The notes below the pieces were generated by a model that saw only the letters and a list, made by a program, of their open reading frames with translations, made no database searches and was not told the DNA's origin. Source: Anaerolineales bacterium (GTDB lineage Bacteria; Chloroflexota; Anaerolineae; Anaerolineales; Villigracilaceae). Taken from it: a stretch of DNA of 34,541 nucleotides. The stretch's first letter is position 1. Each line of letters starts with the position of its first letter. The translations under genes were made by a program, and so were the position numbers. The stretch covers positions 1-34,541 of the forward strand of contig JACZJC010000079.1 in NCBI GenBank assembly GCA_014860745.1, in the 5' to 3' direction. Shown one piece after another: positions 9,401 to 17,645 of the stretch.

Positions 9401-10249
9401 GTGGACAGCCGCCCCAGCCGCGCGCCCAATGACTCGACCGTGGTCTTCCAAAGCAACCGCGATGGGAATGTGGAGCTTTACTACACAGACCTGCTTGGCA
9501 GCGGCGAAGCTGTCCGATTGACGGAAACCCAATCGAACAATACCAATCCAATGTACGGTCCGGATGCGCGCACCATCGTTTATCAAAGCGACAGGAACGG
9601 GACCAGCGACTTGTTTAAGATCGACCAGGCCACCGGCAAAGAGCTTCAAATCACCAACGACCCGGCGGATGATGTCAACCCGTTCTACTCCCCGGACCTG
9701 AAGTGGCTCGTCTACCAAAGCAACCGCAACAACAATTGGGATATCTTCATCCTCAATATCGAAACCGGTAACGAGTTCCAACTGACCGACACCCCGATGG
9801 ACGAGGTTTTCCCGAGCTGGTCGCCAAATGGCAGACAGATCGCTTTCCTTGTGGACAGCGCCGGTGGAACAGACCTCTATATTGTAGATGTGGATGGCGA
9901 TAACCTCCAACGCATCACCATCGACGGCCGCACGAATAACCATGTCTGGTCACCGGAAGGCAACCGCATTGCCTATCAATCCGAACGGAATGGGAACCTG
10001 GACGTTTACAGCTATGACCTTCTCACAAAGAAGGAATATCGGGTGACCGATTACGAAGGTCTCGATTCAGGCCCGACCTGGGACTGCGGCGGCTCCAACC
10101 TGGCATTCACCTCCGACCGGGATGGCGACCCGAACATCTTCCAGGTGTTCTGGAAAGGCGGATCAGCCGGCAATATGACGATTGACCCCGCCACCGACAA
10201 ATGGTCACAATGGCGGCCTTCGAACGACGTATCAAGCGTCGGACATTAG
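6461..10249 (+). CDS. Large modular lipoprotein: two A-type and five B-type repeat modules, Thr/Pro linkers, C-terminal PD40 propeller
   Basis: The 1262-residue protein starts with a lipoprotein signal (LAAC) and an acidic Pro/Thr linker. Two related modules (A1 about residues 150-236, A2 about 352-437) share [18 protein letters not shown] and VTYSTS blocks and end in Cys. A long TPTRTPT-type linker separates them. Five tandem B modules of about 85-95 residues follow from about 467 to 940. Each has an early Cys, a [10 protein letters not shown]-like strand, a YNITDSNG turn, and an ADMSTC-like end, so a disulfide within each module is plausible. Residues about 941-1262 form a PD40 beta-propeller with [12 protein letters not shown]-type and [11 protein letters not shown]-type blades. 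It is probably a surface adhesin or scaffold; this is inference. The ATG at 6461 begins the signal peptide and follows an AGAGG site; an upstream in-frame start adds only an unlikely 19-residue tail. Confidence 0.88.
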   Translation: MKTKGFPTILKFVSVAVILSLILAACAPGSNLPGAAGADATEPPAATEPPATEPPATDPPVVELPTDTPFPSNTPETSQAQAVVVATDTPTPTMTLTPSATPTKDGASNPPAGAGANNNIAAPTDTPTATSTPIPQAANQQNQQSAPVVIDPYLGLSVACNNDLSATFTITNIGGPMSGGSHTISEPGKSPVTTLFDLGTNQSISFNTAGNATISVTYSTSELEQVNLSAVGTCLPLPSSTPTRTPTPTRTPTITRTPTPTNTPGPSPTPTNTRTPTATRTPTSTITPGPSPTATGTNTPRPTRTPTPTRTPTSTITPGPSPTPTNTRTPRPTNTPSLTPTITLTPSLTPTREIVDGQLDLQVFCNSDLSATFIIRNISGSVSNGSYNLSDPSQTGSINLQPGGTLSIKGTGYATMTVTYSTSFLSSVTLSTIGSCSKRPTSTPTNTPPSAPTNTPTSTPTFTPPAPASLSATGVCSGVNTGTATFVITNNGSAMATPFTYNITDSNGIVVETGTFQLSAGGSTIINVSGPSGTYTLSSPNDNTLTAIVDMSTCVQPQVPPVLTVTGACTSNAGTASFVIANNGGDMSTPYTYNVTDASGSVVQTSTFQLAANASTTVTFTGPSTSYTFSSPNDAGLTAVADMSLCVAAAAVAPPPPPPVLTASGVCTSNAGTATFVITNTGADMTIPYTYDITDSNGVVVQTSAFQLAVGASTTINVTGKSSSYTLTSPDDGNLTAVADMTTCVTPPTNLSVMGVCTSNAGEATFVVTNSGTAMSTPFTYNITDASGNVVKTATFQLLSGQSITISVTGSSSSYRFSSPNDSSLTALADMSTCVAPPPPPSITATGLCTETDGTASFTITNNGSAMIVPYLYTITDIYGNVIQAGTPFLLGAGQSLNLTVTGVTTGLILSITDAGNLTAQAAMANCHEPVPNVAPAQPSICIQCLVFHTFRDDNLEVYRLDGIEGQPGFKLYNLSKDEAVDSRPSRAPNDSTVVFQSNRDGNVELYYTDLLGSGEAVRLTETQSNNTNPMYGPDARTIVYQSDRNGTSDLFKIDQATGKELQITNDPADDVNPFYSPDLKWLVYQSNRNNNWDIFILNIETGNEFQLTDTPMDEVFPSWSPNGRQIAFLVDSAGGTDLYIVDVDGDNLQRITIDGRTNNHVWSPEGNRIAYQSERNGNLDVYSYDLLTKKEYRVTDYEGLDSGPTWDCGGSNLAFTSDRDGDPNIFQVFWKGGSAGNMTIDPATDKWSQWRPSNDVSSVGH
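7180..7515 (+). repeat. Low-complexity Thr/Pro-coding repeat
   Basis: ACNCC-rich triplets encode a long run of TPT, TRTP and TNTP units between modules A1 and A2 of the large lipoprotein. It is a degenerate coding repeat, not a CRISPR or noncoding array. Its antisense strand stays open only because of this composition. Confidence 0.85.
7864..9240 (+). repeat. Five tandem protein-coding modules (B1-B5)
   Basis: Five consecutive copies of about 240-290 bp encode the B modules. B1-B4 are close to each other in sequence, and B5 is the most diverged. Copy starts are roughly 7864, 8140, 8437, 8706 and 8983. Proline-rich spacers, such as runs of APPPPPP, lie between some copies. Confidence 0.8.
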
Positions 10250-10270
10250 CAATACGCAGGTCTGAACGAA

Positions 10271-10304
10271 CAGAAAGGGCACCCCGGGTGTCCTTTCTGC
10301 TTTT
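10271..10304 (+). terminator. Rho-independent terminator
   Basis: A 14-bp stem (10271-10284 with 10286-10299, one G-T pair) is followed by CTTTT, 21 nt after the large lipoprotein gene. The innermost bases must open to give a loop. Confidence 0.8.
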
Positions 10305-10323
10305 AAGGTATTAAAACAACGGC

Positions 10324-10336
10324 TATAATTTGTGCA
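10324..10336 (+). promoter_or_regulatory. TATAAT box 6 nt before the ATG (leaderless-type promoter)
   Basis: TATAAT at 10324-10329 ends six nucleotides before the ATG at 10336, so transcription would start at or next to the A of the start codon. No Shine-Dalgarno site is present. The same spacing occurs at 14628 and 30074. Confidence 0.65.
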
Positions 10337-11346
10337 TGAGAACTGTCTTCACTTTTGTACCGTCGCGAAACCATGAATATCCCGGCCACCCGGAACACCC
10401 GGGCAGGTTGGAAATCATCGAATCGCAGCTTGCTTCATTTGAAGCGGAACGCATCGAGCCGGTGCGTGCAAGTGTGGAGGAAGTGGCGCGCGTTCACGAG
10501 CCAGCGATGATCGGAGCCATTGAGGAAGTCTGCAAGCAGGGAACGGGGGTCATCGACTACGCCCCCACTTTCGTGACTCGAACCTCCTATGAAGATGCCC
10601 TGCTTGCTGCCGGGGGAGTCATGGCCTGCACTCGTTTGGTGATGAGAGGTGAGGCGAAGAATGCCTTTGCCATTATCCGCCCGCCGGGACACCATGCCGA
10701 ACCGCATCGGGCAATGGGATTTTGCATTTTCAATAACATTGCGATTGCCGCGCAGGATGCCCTTGCAAACGGAATGGAGCGCGTGATGGTGATCGACTAT
10801 GACGCGCATCACGGCAACGGCACACAAGCCGCGTTTATGAACGACGAGCGGACTGGGTTTATTTCCACGCATCAGTGGGGAATTTATCCCGGCACAGGCT
10901 GGATCGAAGACGCGTCGCATGCCAAAAAGCGCATCGCGAATGTTCCGCTCCAATCCCATGCGGGAGATGAAACCTTTGTGCAAATTAGTAATGAAATCTT
11001 TAAGCCGATGGTCGCGGCGTTCCGTCCGCATTTGTTGTTGATATCGGCGGGGTTTGATGCGCATTGGAATGACCCGATCACTTCGCTGGGATTATCCACG
11101 CAGGGATTCTTAACCATCTCAAAAAAACTGGTTGAGATTGCGGAAGAATTTTGCGATGGAAAAATTGTTTTCGTGCTCGAAGGCGGCTATGACCGGCACA
11201 ACGTGGCTCACGGGGTGGATGCTGTGTTCGGCGCATTGACCAGCCGTCCGTTAAAGAATGAGGCGAATGATCCTTCCCCGTACAAGGAACCGGATCACGA
11301 ATCGCGTATCGCCGAAATCCGCACGTGGCACGGTTTAACGTCATAG
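10336..11346 (+). CDS. Histone deacetylase-family amidohydrolase
   Basis: The 336-residue soluble protein belongs to the HDAC/acetylpolyamine amidohydrolase/AcuC superfamily of zinc enzymes that remove acetyl groups from amines. The catalytic core is intact: RPPGHH at residues 115-120 with the His pair, GFCIFNN, and DYDAHHGNGT at 154-163 with zinc ligands D156 and H158. Further on are SAGFDAHWNDP with the third ligand, and LEGGYD carrying the catalytic Tyr. The length is normal for bacterial class II-like members. The substrate cannot be told from sequence; polyamines, acetoin-related lysines or other N-acetyl compounds are possible. The gene is monocistronic between a terminator and the next promoter. 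The ATG at 10336 is preferred over an in-frame TTG two codons upstream. Confidence 0.92.
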   Translation: MRTVFTFVPSRNHEYPGHPEHPGRLEIIESQLASFEAERIEPVRASVEEVARVHEPAMIGAIEEVCKQGTGVIDYAPTFVTRTSYEDALLAAGGVMACTRLVMRGEAKNAFAIIRPPGHHAEPHRAMGFCIFNNIAIAAQDALANGMERVMVIDYDAHHGNGTQAAFMNDERTGFISTHQWGIYPGTGWIEDASHAKKRIANVPLQSHAGDETFVQISNEIFKPMVAAFRPHLLLISAGFDAHWNDPITSLGLSTQGFLTISKKLVEIAEEFCDGKIVFVLEGGYDRHNVAHGVDAVFGALTSRPLKNEANDPSPYKEPDHESRIAEIRTWHGLTS

Positions 11347-11415
11347 GACAAATTGGGGTGTGTGTTTCATCCGGCTTTACTGTACACTTTTGCAATTAAA
11401 TTAGAGGAGTATTGA

Positions 11416-13422
11416 ATGAAAAAACTTTTTGTATTCGGACTGTTGTTGAGCATGGTCTCGCTGGCCTGCCAGACCCTGATGCCCACGCCTACGAACAGCA
11501 TCCCGCCGTCGGAATCCCCCGTAATTGTCAGTTCCAGCATCGCTCCCAAGCTCGAAGAAATGGGCGGGGCGGCCTGTGAAGAGACCCCGGAGCTTACTTG
11601 TGTCACCCTGCAAGTTCCTTTAAATCATTTCGATGAGGCAAACGCTGAAACCATCGGCGTAGTATTTGGAGTGCTGCCCGCTTCCGGAGAACGCTATGGC
11701 ATGTACATTCAAGCCTTCCCCGGCGGGCCGGGCGGCGAAGGCATCAGCAGCGCATATCTCGATTATTTTAGCGGCGCGGTCCTGGAGCATTACGATATCG
11801 TCTTTTACGACCAGCGCGGAATCGGACTTTCCAATCCTCTCGAATGTCCTGCGGCTTATGAAAAGGACTATATTCGTTACCTCACTGAAGTGGATGATAA
11901 CGGTGAAGAAGGCTATGACACGCCCGAAGAACAGCAGGCAGCCATCAATGGTGCGAAAAAGTACATCGAAGATTGTGTGGCTGAGATCGGAATCGACCCG
12001 GCCAAACTGGCTTTCTTCGGCACCGACCAGGTTGCTGAAGACCTTGATTCTTTCCGCGCGGCCATCGGCGATGAAAAGATCTGGATGTATGGCGTAAGTT
12101 ATGGAACCGCCGTCGCACAGACTTATGCATACGCACATCCGGACCGATTGGCGGGATTGATCCTCGACGGCACCATCAACATGACGCTGACCGGGGAGGA
12201 AAGCGCCCTTTCACAGGAAAAAGCCTTCGATAAAGTTTTGCTTGCGATCCTAAATGCCTGCAATGACGATGAAGCCTGTTCCGCGGACATGGGCGGCAAG
12301 GATGCGGTTGCGGTTTACGATGAGCTTGCGTCAAAAGTCGCCGATGCGCCAATCGCTTATGAATTTCCATTATTAAACGGCGAAAAGGCGAAAGGCACGT
12401 TCACTTTCAACCAGCTTGAATACACCACAGCCTATCAGCTTTACTCGCTTACCGGGCGAATGATCTACCTGAAAGCTTTAGCCGCCGCAAACAAAGGCGA
12501 CCTCGTGCCCATGCTGCGGTTGATGTATGAAAACACCTTGATCGACCCTGCCACGTATGATTATCTCGGCGACCCGACATTCTCCGACACCATGTTCCTC
12601 GGCGTGCTATGCACAGACGACACTTACTTTAGCGGGACTACAGAAGAGCGCATCGCTCAGACCATTGAAGCTGGTCAGGCTTCGAACGGCACGGTGCCGC
12701 GCATCGACGGAAGTGTGTACACCGGCCTGAGCTGTGCCTTCTGGCCCGCCTCTCCAAAAGAGACCGTTAAACGTGAGCCATTGGTTTTGGAAGGCGTGCC
12801 CACCTTTGTGCTCAACGCCACCCTCGACCCTGCCACACCTTTCGAAGAAGGGCAATTCGTTTACCAACATCTCGCAGACGGTTATCACATCTATGTGGAA
12901 GGCGGCGTTCACTCGATCTATGGCTGGGGATATGAATGCCCCGATAATCTCATTACTGCTTTCATGACGGAGGGAACCCTTCCCGCACAGCGCGAAACCG
13001 TTTGCAAGGATTGGGAATCAGAACCCTATTCCCACTACGTCCCCAATCTGCCGGGGAATGTCAGCGATTTTTCCGACCCGATGGAAATGATGGTCGCGTT
13101 GGATGATAATTTCTACTACATGCCCGAAGTCTATTATGGTGATTGGGAAGGGGATAAAACAATTGCCTGCACCTATGGCGGGACCCTCTCCCTCGCCCTC
13201 GTTGACAATGGTCCATCATACAAATTTGATCAATGCGCCATGATGCCCGGCCTGGCAGTGACGGGGTCAGGCGCCTACAACTCCAACCTTGGCATATTCA
13301 CGATGAACGTTGACATCGGTGGAAAAAAAACAGGCAGGTTGGACTACACCTATAATTATCAAACCAGTACGGCAACCCTCACCGGCGAATTCGACGGGAA
13401 AACCGTCAACCTTTCGCGCTGA
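11416..13422 (+). CDS. Alpha/beta-hydrolase lipoprotein, tripeptidyl-aminopeptidase-like (S33)
   Basis: The 668-residue protein has a lipoprotein signal (lipobox SLAC) and an S33-type alpha/beta-hydrolase domain. Visible motifs are FPGGPGGEG (oxyanion region), DQRGIGLS, the nucleophile elbow GVSYG with S228, LNATLDPATP with D471, and GGVHSIYG with H499. These complete a Ser-Asp-His triad. The order and spacing match tripeptidyl aminopeptidases of the SlpD/TAP type, which trim peptides from the N-terminus. About 120 residues after the hydrolase domain form an additional beta-rich segment of unknown role. The protein probably acts outside the membrane in peptide scavenging; this is inference. 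An AGAGGAG site lies about 8 nt before the ATG, and a TGTACACT -10-like sequence lies at 11381-11388. Confidence 0.88.
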   Translation: MKKLFVFGLLLSMVSLACQTLMPTPTNSIPPSESPVIVSSSIAPKLEEMGGAACEETPELTCVTLQVPLNHFDEANAETIGVVFGVLPASGERYGMYIQAFPGGPGGEGISSAYLDYFSGAVLEHYDIVFYDQRGIGLSNPLECPAAYEKDYIRYLTEVDDNGEEGYDTPEEQQAAINGAKKYIEDCVAEIGIDPAKLAFFGTDQVAEDLDSFRAAIGDEKIWMYGVSYGTAVAQTYAYAHPDRLAGLILDGTINMTLTGEESALSQEKAFDKVLLAILNACNDDEACSADMGGKDAVAVYDELASKVADAPIAYEFPLLNGEKAKGTFTFNQLEYTTAYQLYSLTGRMIYLKALAAANKGDLVPMLRLMYENTLIDPATYDYLGDPTFSDTMFLGVLCTDDTYFSGTTEERIAQTIEAGQASNGTVPRIDGSVYTGLSCAFWPASPKETVKREPLVLEGVPTFVLNATLDPATPFEEGQFVYQHLADGYHIYVEGGVHSIYGWGYECPDNLITAFMTEGTLPAQRETVCKDWESEPYSHYVPNLPGNVSDFSDPMEMMVALDDNFYYMPEVYYGDWEGDKTIACTYGGTLSLALVDNGPSYKFDQCAMMPGLAVTGSGAYNSNLGIFTMNVDIGGKKTGRLDYTYNYQTSTATLTGEFDGKTVNLSR

Positions 13423-13449
13423 CCACGAATTGAATAAACGAACGGCGAT

Positions 13450-13478
13450 TTGATTATGGATTTTGTTTGTTGTACACT
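13450..13478 (+). promoter_or_regulatory. Promoter for the zinc-ribbon gene
   Basis: TTGATT (13450-13455) and TACACT (13473-13478) are separated by 17 nt. The gene start follows 25 nt later with an AGGAG site, so this unit has a leader, unlike the leaderless genes nearby. Confidence 0.6.
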
Positions 13479-13503
13479 TAAGAAAATGAAACAGGAGTAA
13501 ACG

Positions 13504-14568
13504 ATGGCGAGAAAGGAAAGCAAAGGTTTCGTACAACTCGAATGGATCTGCCCAAACTGTGACGCGCGCAACCCAGGTCCGGAAAAAACCTGCGGGAGCT
13601 GCGGCGCGCCGCAGCCTGATAACGTCAAATTCCAACGCGCGGCAAATGAAAAGATCGTAACTGACGAAAAACTCGTCCAGGCCGCCAAAGCCAGCGCCGA
13701 CATCCACTGCGGATTCTGCGGAACGCGCAACCCTGCGACGGCAGTCACCTGCTCCCAATGCGGCGGCGATATAAAAGAAGGCAAAGCACGCCAGGCGGGA
13801 CAAATACTACAAGCGGCTCCGACTCCGCCGAAAGCTGTCACCTGCGCAAACTGCGGATTCGAAAACCCGGGCAGCGCCAACACGTGCGGCCAATGCGGCG
13901 CTCCATTACCAAAAACTGTCGTGCCCTCCCAAACACCCGCCGCTGCAAAAGCGCAAGGGACCGGCGTCTCAAACACTCAACCAAAAAAGAAAATAAACTG
14001 GATGGTGTTCGGCGGGATTGGTGCATTCCTGATGGTCTGCTGCATTGCCGTATTTATGTTATTTGTGCTGCCATCAAAAACGGTCGAAGGGACAGTGACC
14101 GATGTCAACTGGCAGACCTCCGTCCCCGTGCAGGAGGTGCAGGCGGTCAATTATTCCAACGAACGCGGGAGCCCGCCTTCAGATGCCTACAATGTCTCAT
14201 GTCAAACGGAGAGCCAGGAAGTCTGTGAAGAAAAAACCATCGACAGAGGCAACGGCTTCGCGGAAGTGGTGCAGGAATGCCACACCGAAACCGAACAATA
14301 TTGCAGCTACAGCGTGGACGAATGGACGACCATCCAGACGTATAGCCTGCAAGGCAATGACCTTTACCCTGTGTACGACCAGCCCAGTCTCTCCGGCGAA
14401 CAACGCATTGGCGACACCACCGAAACGTTAACCGTTTATTTCAGCACGCCCGACGGGCAGGAAACCTACACACCTGGCACTGTCAGCGAGTTCCAGCAAT
14501 TCCAGATCGGCAGCGTGTGGACTCTTAGGTTAAATGTATTGGGCGGGGTGCTGAGCGTGGAAAGATAA
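13504..14568 (+). CDS. Membrane protein with three N-terminal zinc ribbons and a Cys-containing extracellular domain
   Basis: The 354-residue protein begins with three treble-clef/zinc-ribbon units, each with two CxxC knuckles: CPNCDARNPGPEKTCGSC, CGFCGTRNPATAVTCSQC and CANCGFENPGSANTCGQC. They lie at about residues 17-37, 61-82 and 115-135. One hydrophobic segment at about 166-188 (MVFGGIGAFLMVCCIAVFML) would leave the ribbons in the cytoplasm and about 165 residues outside. The outer part has several Cys (VSCQTESQEVCEE, VQECHTETEQYC) that could form disulfides. No enzyme motif is visible. The function is unknown; zinc ribbons of this type often mediate protein or nucleic acid contacts. An AGGAG site precedes the ATG. 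Confidence 0.75.
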   Translation: MARKESKGFVQLEWICPNCDARNPGPEKTCGSCGAPQPDNVKFQRAANEKIVTDEKLVQAAKASADIHCGFCGTRNPATAVTCSQCGGDIKEGKARQAGQILQAAPTPPKAVTCANCGFENPGSANTCGQCGAPLPKTVVPSQTPAAAKAQGTGVSNTQPKKKINWMVFGGIGAFLMVCCIAVFMLFVLPSKTVEGTVTDVNWQTSVPVQEVQAVNYSNERGSPPSDAYNVSCQTESQEVCEEKTIDRGNGFAEVVQECHTETEQYCSYSVDEWTTIQTYSLQGNDLYPVYDQPSLSGEQRIGDTTETLTVYFSTPDGQETYTPGTVSEFQQFQIGSVWTLRLNVLGGVLSVER

Positions 14569-14594
14569 TCAATTGTGTCACCCTCCAGCAGAAA

Positions 14595-14627
14595 GAAAAC
14601 TCCTGACCCGTTCGGGAGTTTTCTCTT
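14595..14627 (+). terminator. Rho-independent terminator abutting the next promoter
   Basis: GAAAACTCC (14595-14603) pairs with GGAGTTTTC (14615-14623), followed by TCTT. It ends directly at the TATAAT box of the next gene (14628), so terminator and promoter are packed together. Confidence 0.75.
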
Positions 14628-14640
14628 TATAATGAACTCA
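14628..14640 (+). promoter_or_regulatory. TATAAT box 6 nt before the ATG (leaderless-type promoter)
   Basis: TATAAT at 14628-14633 ends six nucleotides before the ATG at 14640, with no Shine-Dalgarno site. The spacing is the same as at 10324. Confidence 0.65.
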
Positions 14641-15866
14641 TGGACAAAACAGTAGCGATCATCGGCGGCGGACCTGCGGGGCTTATGGCGGCGGAGGTAT
14701 TGAGCGAACATGGCGTGAAAGTGGATGTGTACGATTCGATGTCATCGCTTGGGCGAAAATTTTTGATGGCAGGCAAAAGCGGATTGAACCTGACGCACTC
14801 GGAGCCGTTCGAGAAATTTGTCTCGCGGTATGGAAAACGAAAAGGGGAAGTTGAAAAATGGCTGGAGGATTTCACCCCCGATAACTTACGCGAGTGGGCG
14901 CGTGGACTCGGAGTTGAGACTTTCGTCGGAACATCGGGGCGGGTATTTCCAAAGGAGATGAAAGCCAGTCCGCTGTTGAGGGCTTGGTTAAAGAGACTGG
15001 ATGAAGCGGGAGTCAATTTTCATCTACGTCATAGATGGAATGGGGTCATCACCGCCGAGGACGGCGGTGGGAGCAGAATTGAATTTGAAACACCCGATGG
15101 AGTCAAAACCATCAAAGCGGATGCAGTGATCCTCTCCCTCGGGGGCGGGAGCTGGCGCAGACTCGGCTCGGACGGGGCATGGGTCGATTGGCTGAGTCAG
15201 GCCGGGGTTAAGGTGGAAGCGTTGAAACCATCCAATTGCGGATTCGATGTGGCGTGGAGTCCAGTCTTCAAGGAGAAGTTCGAAGGGCATCCGATCAAAT
15301 CTGTGGTTTTATCCTTTGAGTCGTTCCACCAACAAGGTGAGTTCATCATTACGAAGGAAGGCGTGGAAGGGAGTTTGATCTATGCTGCTTCGGCGTTGAT
15401 GCGGGATGAAATTTTTACGAACGGAAAAGCGGTGATGCGCCTCGACCTTGCGCCCGATAAAACGGAAGCGCAGTTGATCGAGAAATTATCCAGGCCGCGC
15501 GGGTCGCGTTCGATGGCAAGTCATTTGGAGAAGACAGTGGGGATGAAGGGCGTGAAGGCGGGGCTGCTGCGTGAGTTCGTGCCGAAGGAAGAATTTACAA
15601 ATGCGGAACAGCTTGCGTTTTACATTAAACGCCTGCCCGTGCCTTTGATCGCAACCCGTCCTTTGGATGAAGCCATCAGTTCCGCGGGCGGCGTAAGCTT
15701 TGAATCGCTGGATGAAAATTTGATGTTGAAGAAGATCCCCGGCGTTTTTTGCGCAGGCGAGATGCTGGATTGGGAAGCGCCGACTGGCGGATATTTGCTG
15801 ACGGCATGTTTTGCAAGTGGAAGATGGGCAGGGGCAGGCGTGATTAGGTGGATGCGCACAAGGTAA
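14640..15866 (+). CDS. FAD-dependent oxidoreductase, BaiN/HI0933-like family (PP_4765 type)
   Basis: The 408-residue flavoprotein has the Rossmann dinucleotide site IIGGGPAGLMAAE at about residues 7-19. GRKFLMAGKSGLNLTHSEP and TSGRVFPKEMKASPLLRAWL follow; these are hallmark blocks of the HI0933/YhiN/BaiN family and fit the PP_4765 subgroup. The C-terminal FAD block is GVFCAGEMLDWEAPTGGYLL. The length is normal and no residue appears to be missing. BaiN-type members reduce bile acid intermediates, but most of the family has no known substrate, so the reaction here is open. The gene stands alone, with a leaderless-type promoter, and is convergent with the ammonia-lyase gene. Confidence 0.9.
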   Translation: MDKTVAIIGGGPAGLMAAEVLSEHGVKVDVYDSMSSLGRKFLMAGKSGLNLTHSEPFEKFVSRYGKRKGEVEKWLEDFTPDNLREWARGLGVETFVGTSGRVFPKEMKASPLLRAWLKRLDEAGVNFHLRHRWNGVITAEDGGGSRIEFETPDGVKTIKADAVILSLGGGSWRRLGSDGAWVDWLSQAGVKVEALKPSNCGFDVAWSPVFKEKFEGHPIKSVVLSFESFHQQGEFIITKEGVEGSLIYAASALMRDEIFTNGKAVMRLDLAPDKTEAQLIEKLSRPRGSRSMASHLEKTVGMKGVKAGLLREFVPKEEFTNAEQLAFYIKRLPVPLIATRPLDEAISSAGGVSFESLDENLMLKKIPGVFCAGEMLDWEAPTGGYLLTACFASGRWAGAGVIRWMRTR

Positions 15867-15884
15867 AGCGGAGAATCAATTCCA

Positions 15885-15921
15885 TTGGACACACAACTCT
15901 TTCATTATGTTGTGTGTCCAA
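15885..15921. terminator. Perfect 13-bp inverted repeat between convergent genes
   Basis: TTGGACACACAAC (15885-15897) pairs with its exact complement at 15909-15921 across an 11-nt loop. It lies between the convergent genes ending at 15866 and 15935. Neither strand has a clean T tract after the stem, so it may be an atypical terminator or an RNA-stability hairpin. Confidence 0.55.
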
Positions 15922-15934
15922 CAGGTAAAAAAAA

Positions 15935-17476
15935 TTAATATAATTTCCCTATCGTCTTTTCAACTTCCTCCAGAATCTCCCCGCTCTTCACTAATTTCTT
16001 CATCGCGTTGTGATCGTTATACAGCGGACGATCCACTTCGAGATGCTCCACGTGTCTGCGAATCACTTCGCGGGCTTTGAGGGAGCCTTTGCCCGGGGTG
16101 AACTCGCGGAAGTCCAATGCCTGCGCGGCTGCCATGAATTCGATTCCCAAAACACCATAAGCGTTATCCAAAATTTGTCCGTTCTTCAGGGCAGTGTTCA
16201 TGCCCATCGAAACAAAATCCTCCTGGTCCGCGGCGGCAGGGATGGATTGAATCGATGCGGGCGTGGAGAGAATTCGCTGCTCCACGATCAAATGATCGGC
16301 GGTGTATTGGCTGAGCATTAATCCGGAGTAGAAACCCGGCTGATGGGCGAGGAAATCAGGCAGTCCCTGCGAAAGAGCGGGGTTGGTTAAACGATTCAAG
16401 CGCCGCTCCGACATCACGCAAACCATCGTGATCGCCGCGCCGGCCATATCCATGGGCAGTGCAACGGGGGTTCCCTGGAAGTTTGCACCCGTCAATGTTA
16501 ATTTCATTTCGGGAACGAAGATCGGGTTATCGCCCACGCCGTTCAATTCGATCTCCACTTGCGACCTCGCATACGCAATCGCATCGCGCGCCGCGCCAAT
16601 GACCTGTGGAGTGGAACGCATCGAGTAGGCATCCTGCACTTTGGTTTTCATCTTGCCCGTTGTCAAATCAGAGCCTTCGATAACCTTCGCAATATTTTGA
16701 GCGGACGTAATCGCGCCTTTGAATCCGCGCAGTTCATGAAGTTTTGTGTTGTACGGCTTCATGTTCCCAAGCAAGGCTTCGATGGACATCGCCGCGGCAA
16801 TTTCCGCCTGTTTGAGGAATCGTTCCATGTCATAAATGTGAAGCGCCGACATCGCAGTGAGCAAATTGGAGCCATTGATCGCAGCCAGACCGTCGCGCGC
16901 CTGCAAACCTGGGATTGAAATCCCAGCTCTTCGCATCGCCTCCGCACCCGGTAGCTGTTCGCCGCCTGCCCCGCCATTGGGGTTATAAAAAGCTTCGCCT
17001 TCGCCCATGAGGAGCAACGCGGCTTGCGCCATCGGCGCCAAGTCGCCGCTTGCGCCCACCGACCCCTTCTGACAAACCACAGGCGTGACGCCTTTATTCA
17101 ACATCTCCACCATTGTTAATGTGATCTCGGGTCGGCAACCGGAATTCCCATGCGCATGGACATTGATCCGCCCCGCCAGCGCCGCGCGCACGTGTTCAAT
17201 CGGTGCGGGGTCACCGATGCCAGCGGCATGGTTGTAGATCAAATATTTCTGAAATTCCTTCACCTGCTCATCGTTGAGCATTGTCTCCGAGAACTCGCCG
17301 ATGCCTGTATTCGTGCCGTACATGACCTCTTTATTGGCAAGCTTCTCCTCCAGCATGGCGCGGCAGACTTTGATGCGCTCCAGTGCTGCGGGGGCAAGTT
17401 CCACTTTTTCGTTAAATCGGGCAATGGCAACGAGTTTTTCAACAGTGAGTTCTGATCCGTCGAGGATGATGGGCAT
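15935..17476 (-). CDS. MIO-type aromatic amino acid/histidine ammonia-lyase family enzyme
   Basis: The 513-residue protein belongs to the HAL/PAL/TAL lyase and aminomutase superfamily, which forms the MIO cofactor from Ala-Ser-Gly. The GSVGASGDLAPM block places that triad at A142-S143-G144, the numbering used for Pseudomonas putida HutH. Y53 (VMYGTNTG) and H83 (YNHAAG) also fall at HutH positions. Further family blocks are DAYSMRSTPQV, ELNGVGDNPIF and QEDFVSMG. At the substrate-selectivity pair this protein has Asn-His where HutH has Ser-His, and QEDF replaces QEDH, so the substrate may not be histidine. No hut genes lie nearby; it is divergent from the carrier-protein operon. Deamination to an aryl acrylate or conversion to a beta-amino acid are both possible. 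The ATG at 17476 is chosen for its AAGGAG site 8 nt upstream. Confidence 0.88.
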   Translation of the reverse strand: MPIILDGSELTVEKLVAIARFNEKVELAPAALERIKVCRAMLEEKLANKEVMYGTNTGIGEFSETMLNDEQVKEFQKYLIYNHAAGIGDPAPIEHVRAALAGRINVHAHGNSGCRPEITLTMVEMLNKGVTPVVCQKGSVGASGDLAPMAQAALLLMGEGEAFYNPNGGAGGEQLPGAEAMRRAGISIPGLQARDGLAAINGSNLLTAMSALHIYDMERFLKQAEIAAAMSIEALLGNMKPYNTKLHELRGFKGAITSAQNIAKVIEGSDLTTGKMKTKVQDAYSMRSTPQVIGAARDAIAYARSQVEIELNGVGDNPIFVPEMKLTLTGANFQGTPVALPMDMAGAAITMVCVMSERRLNRLTNPALSQGLPDFLAHQPGFYSGLMLSQYTADHLIVEQRILSTPASIQSIPAAADQEDFVSMGMNTALKNGQILDNAYGVLGIEFMAAAQALDFREFTPGKGSLKAREVIRRHVEHLEVDRPLYNDHNAMKKLVKSGEILEEVEKTIGKLY

Positions 17477-17598
17477 GAGCAATACTCCTTTTTGCATTTC
17501 GAGATTGTACTTCTCTTTCCCGGTCTTGGGATGACTCAGGGAGGGAACATGCCGCTTTTTTAATATGAGAAAGTCACTAACCCACCTTTAATCTAGAG

Positions 17599-17604
17599 TA
17601 AAAT
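17599..17604 (+). promoter_or_regulatory. Possible -10 box for the carrier-protein operon
   Basis: TAAAAT lies 41 nt before the ATG at 17646 in the 169-bp divergent region shared with the ammonia-lyase gene. No good -35 match is visible, so the operon may need an activator; the assignment is weak. Confidence 0.35.
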
Positions 17605-17645
17605 CAGAAAAAATATCGTCTTTCCGGTCATGACTAGGAGTATGT

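Noticed and set aside
9386-9943. 185-codon minus-strand frame opposite the propeller
   Set aside because: It is the shadow of the PD40 blades; codon positions follow the plus-strand gene.
10435-11064. 209-codon minus-strand frame opposite the deacetylase gene
   Set aside because: The plus strand encodes a complete HDAC-family enzyme with intact motifs, so this is a shadow.
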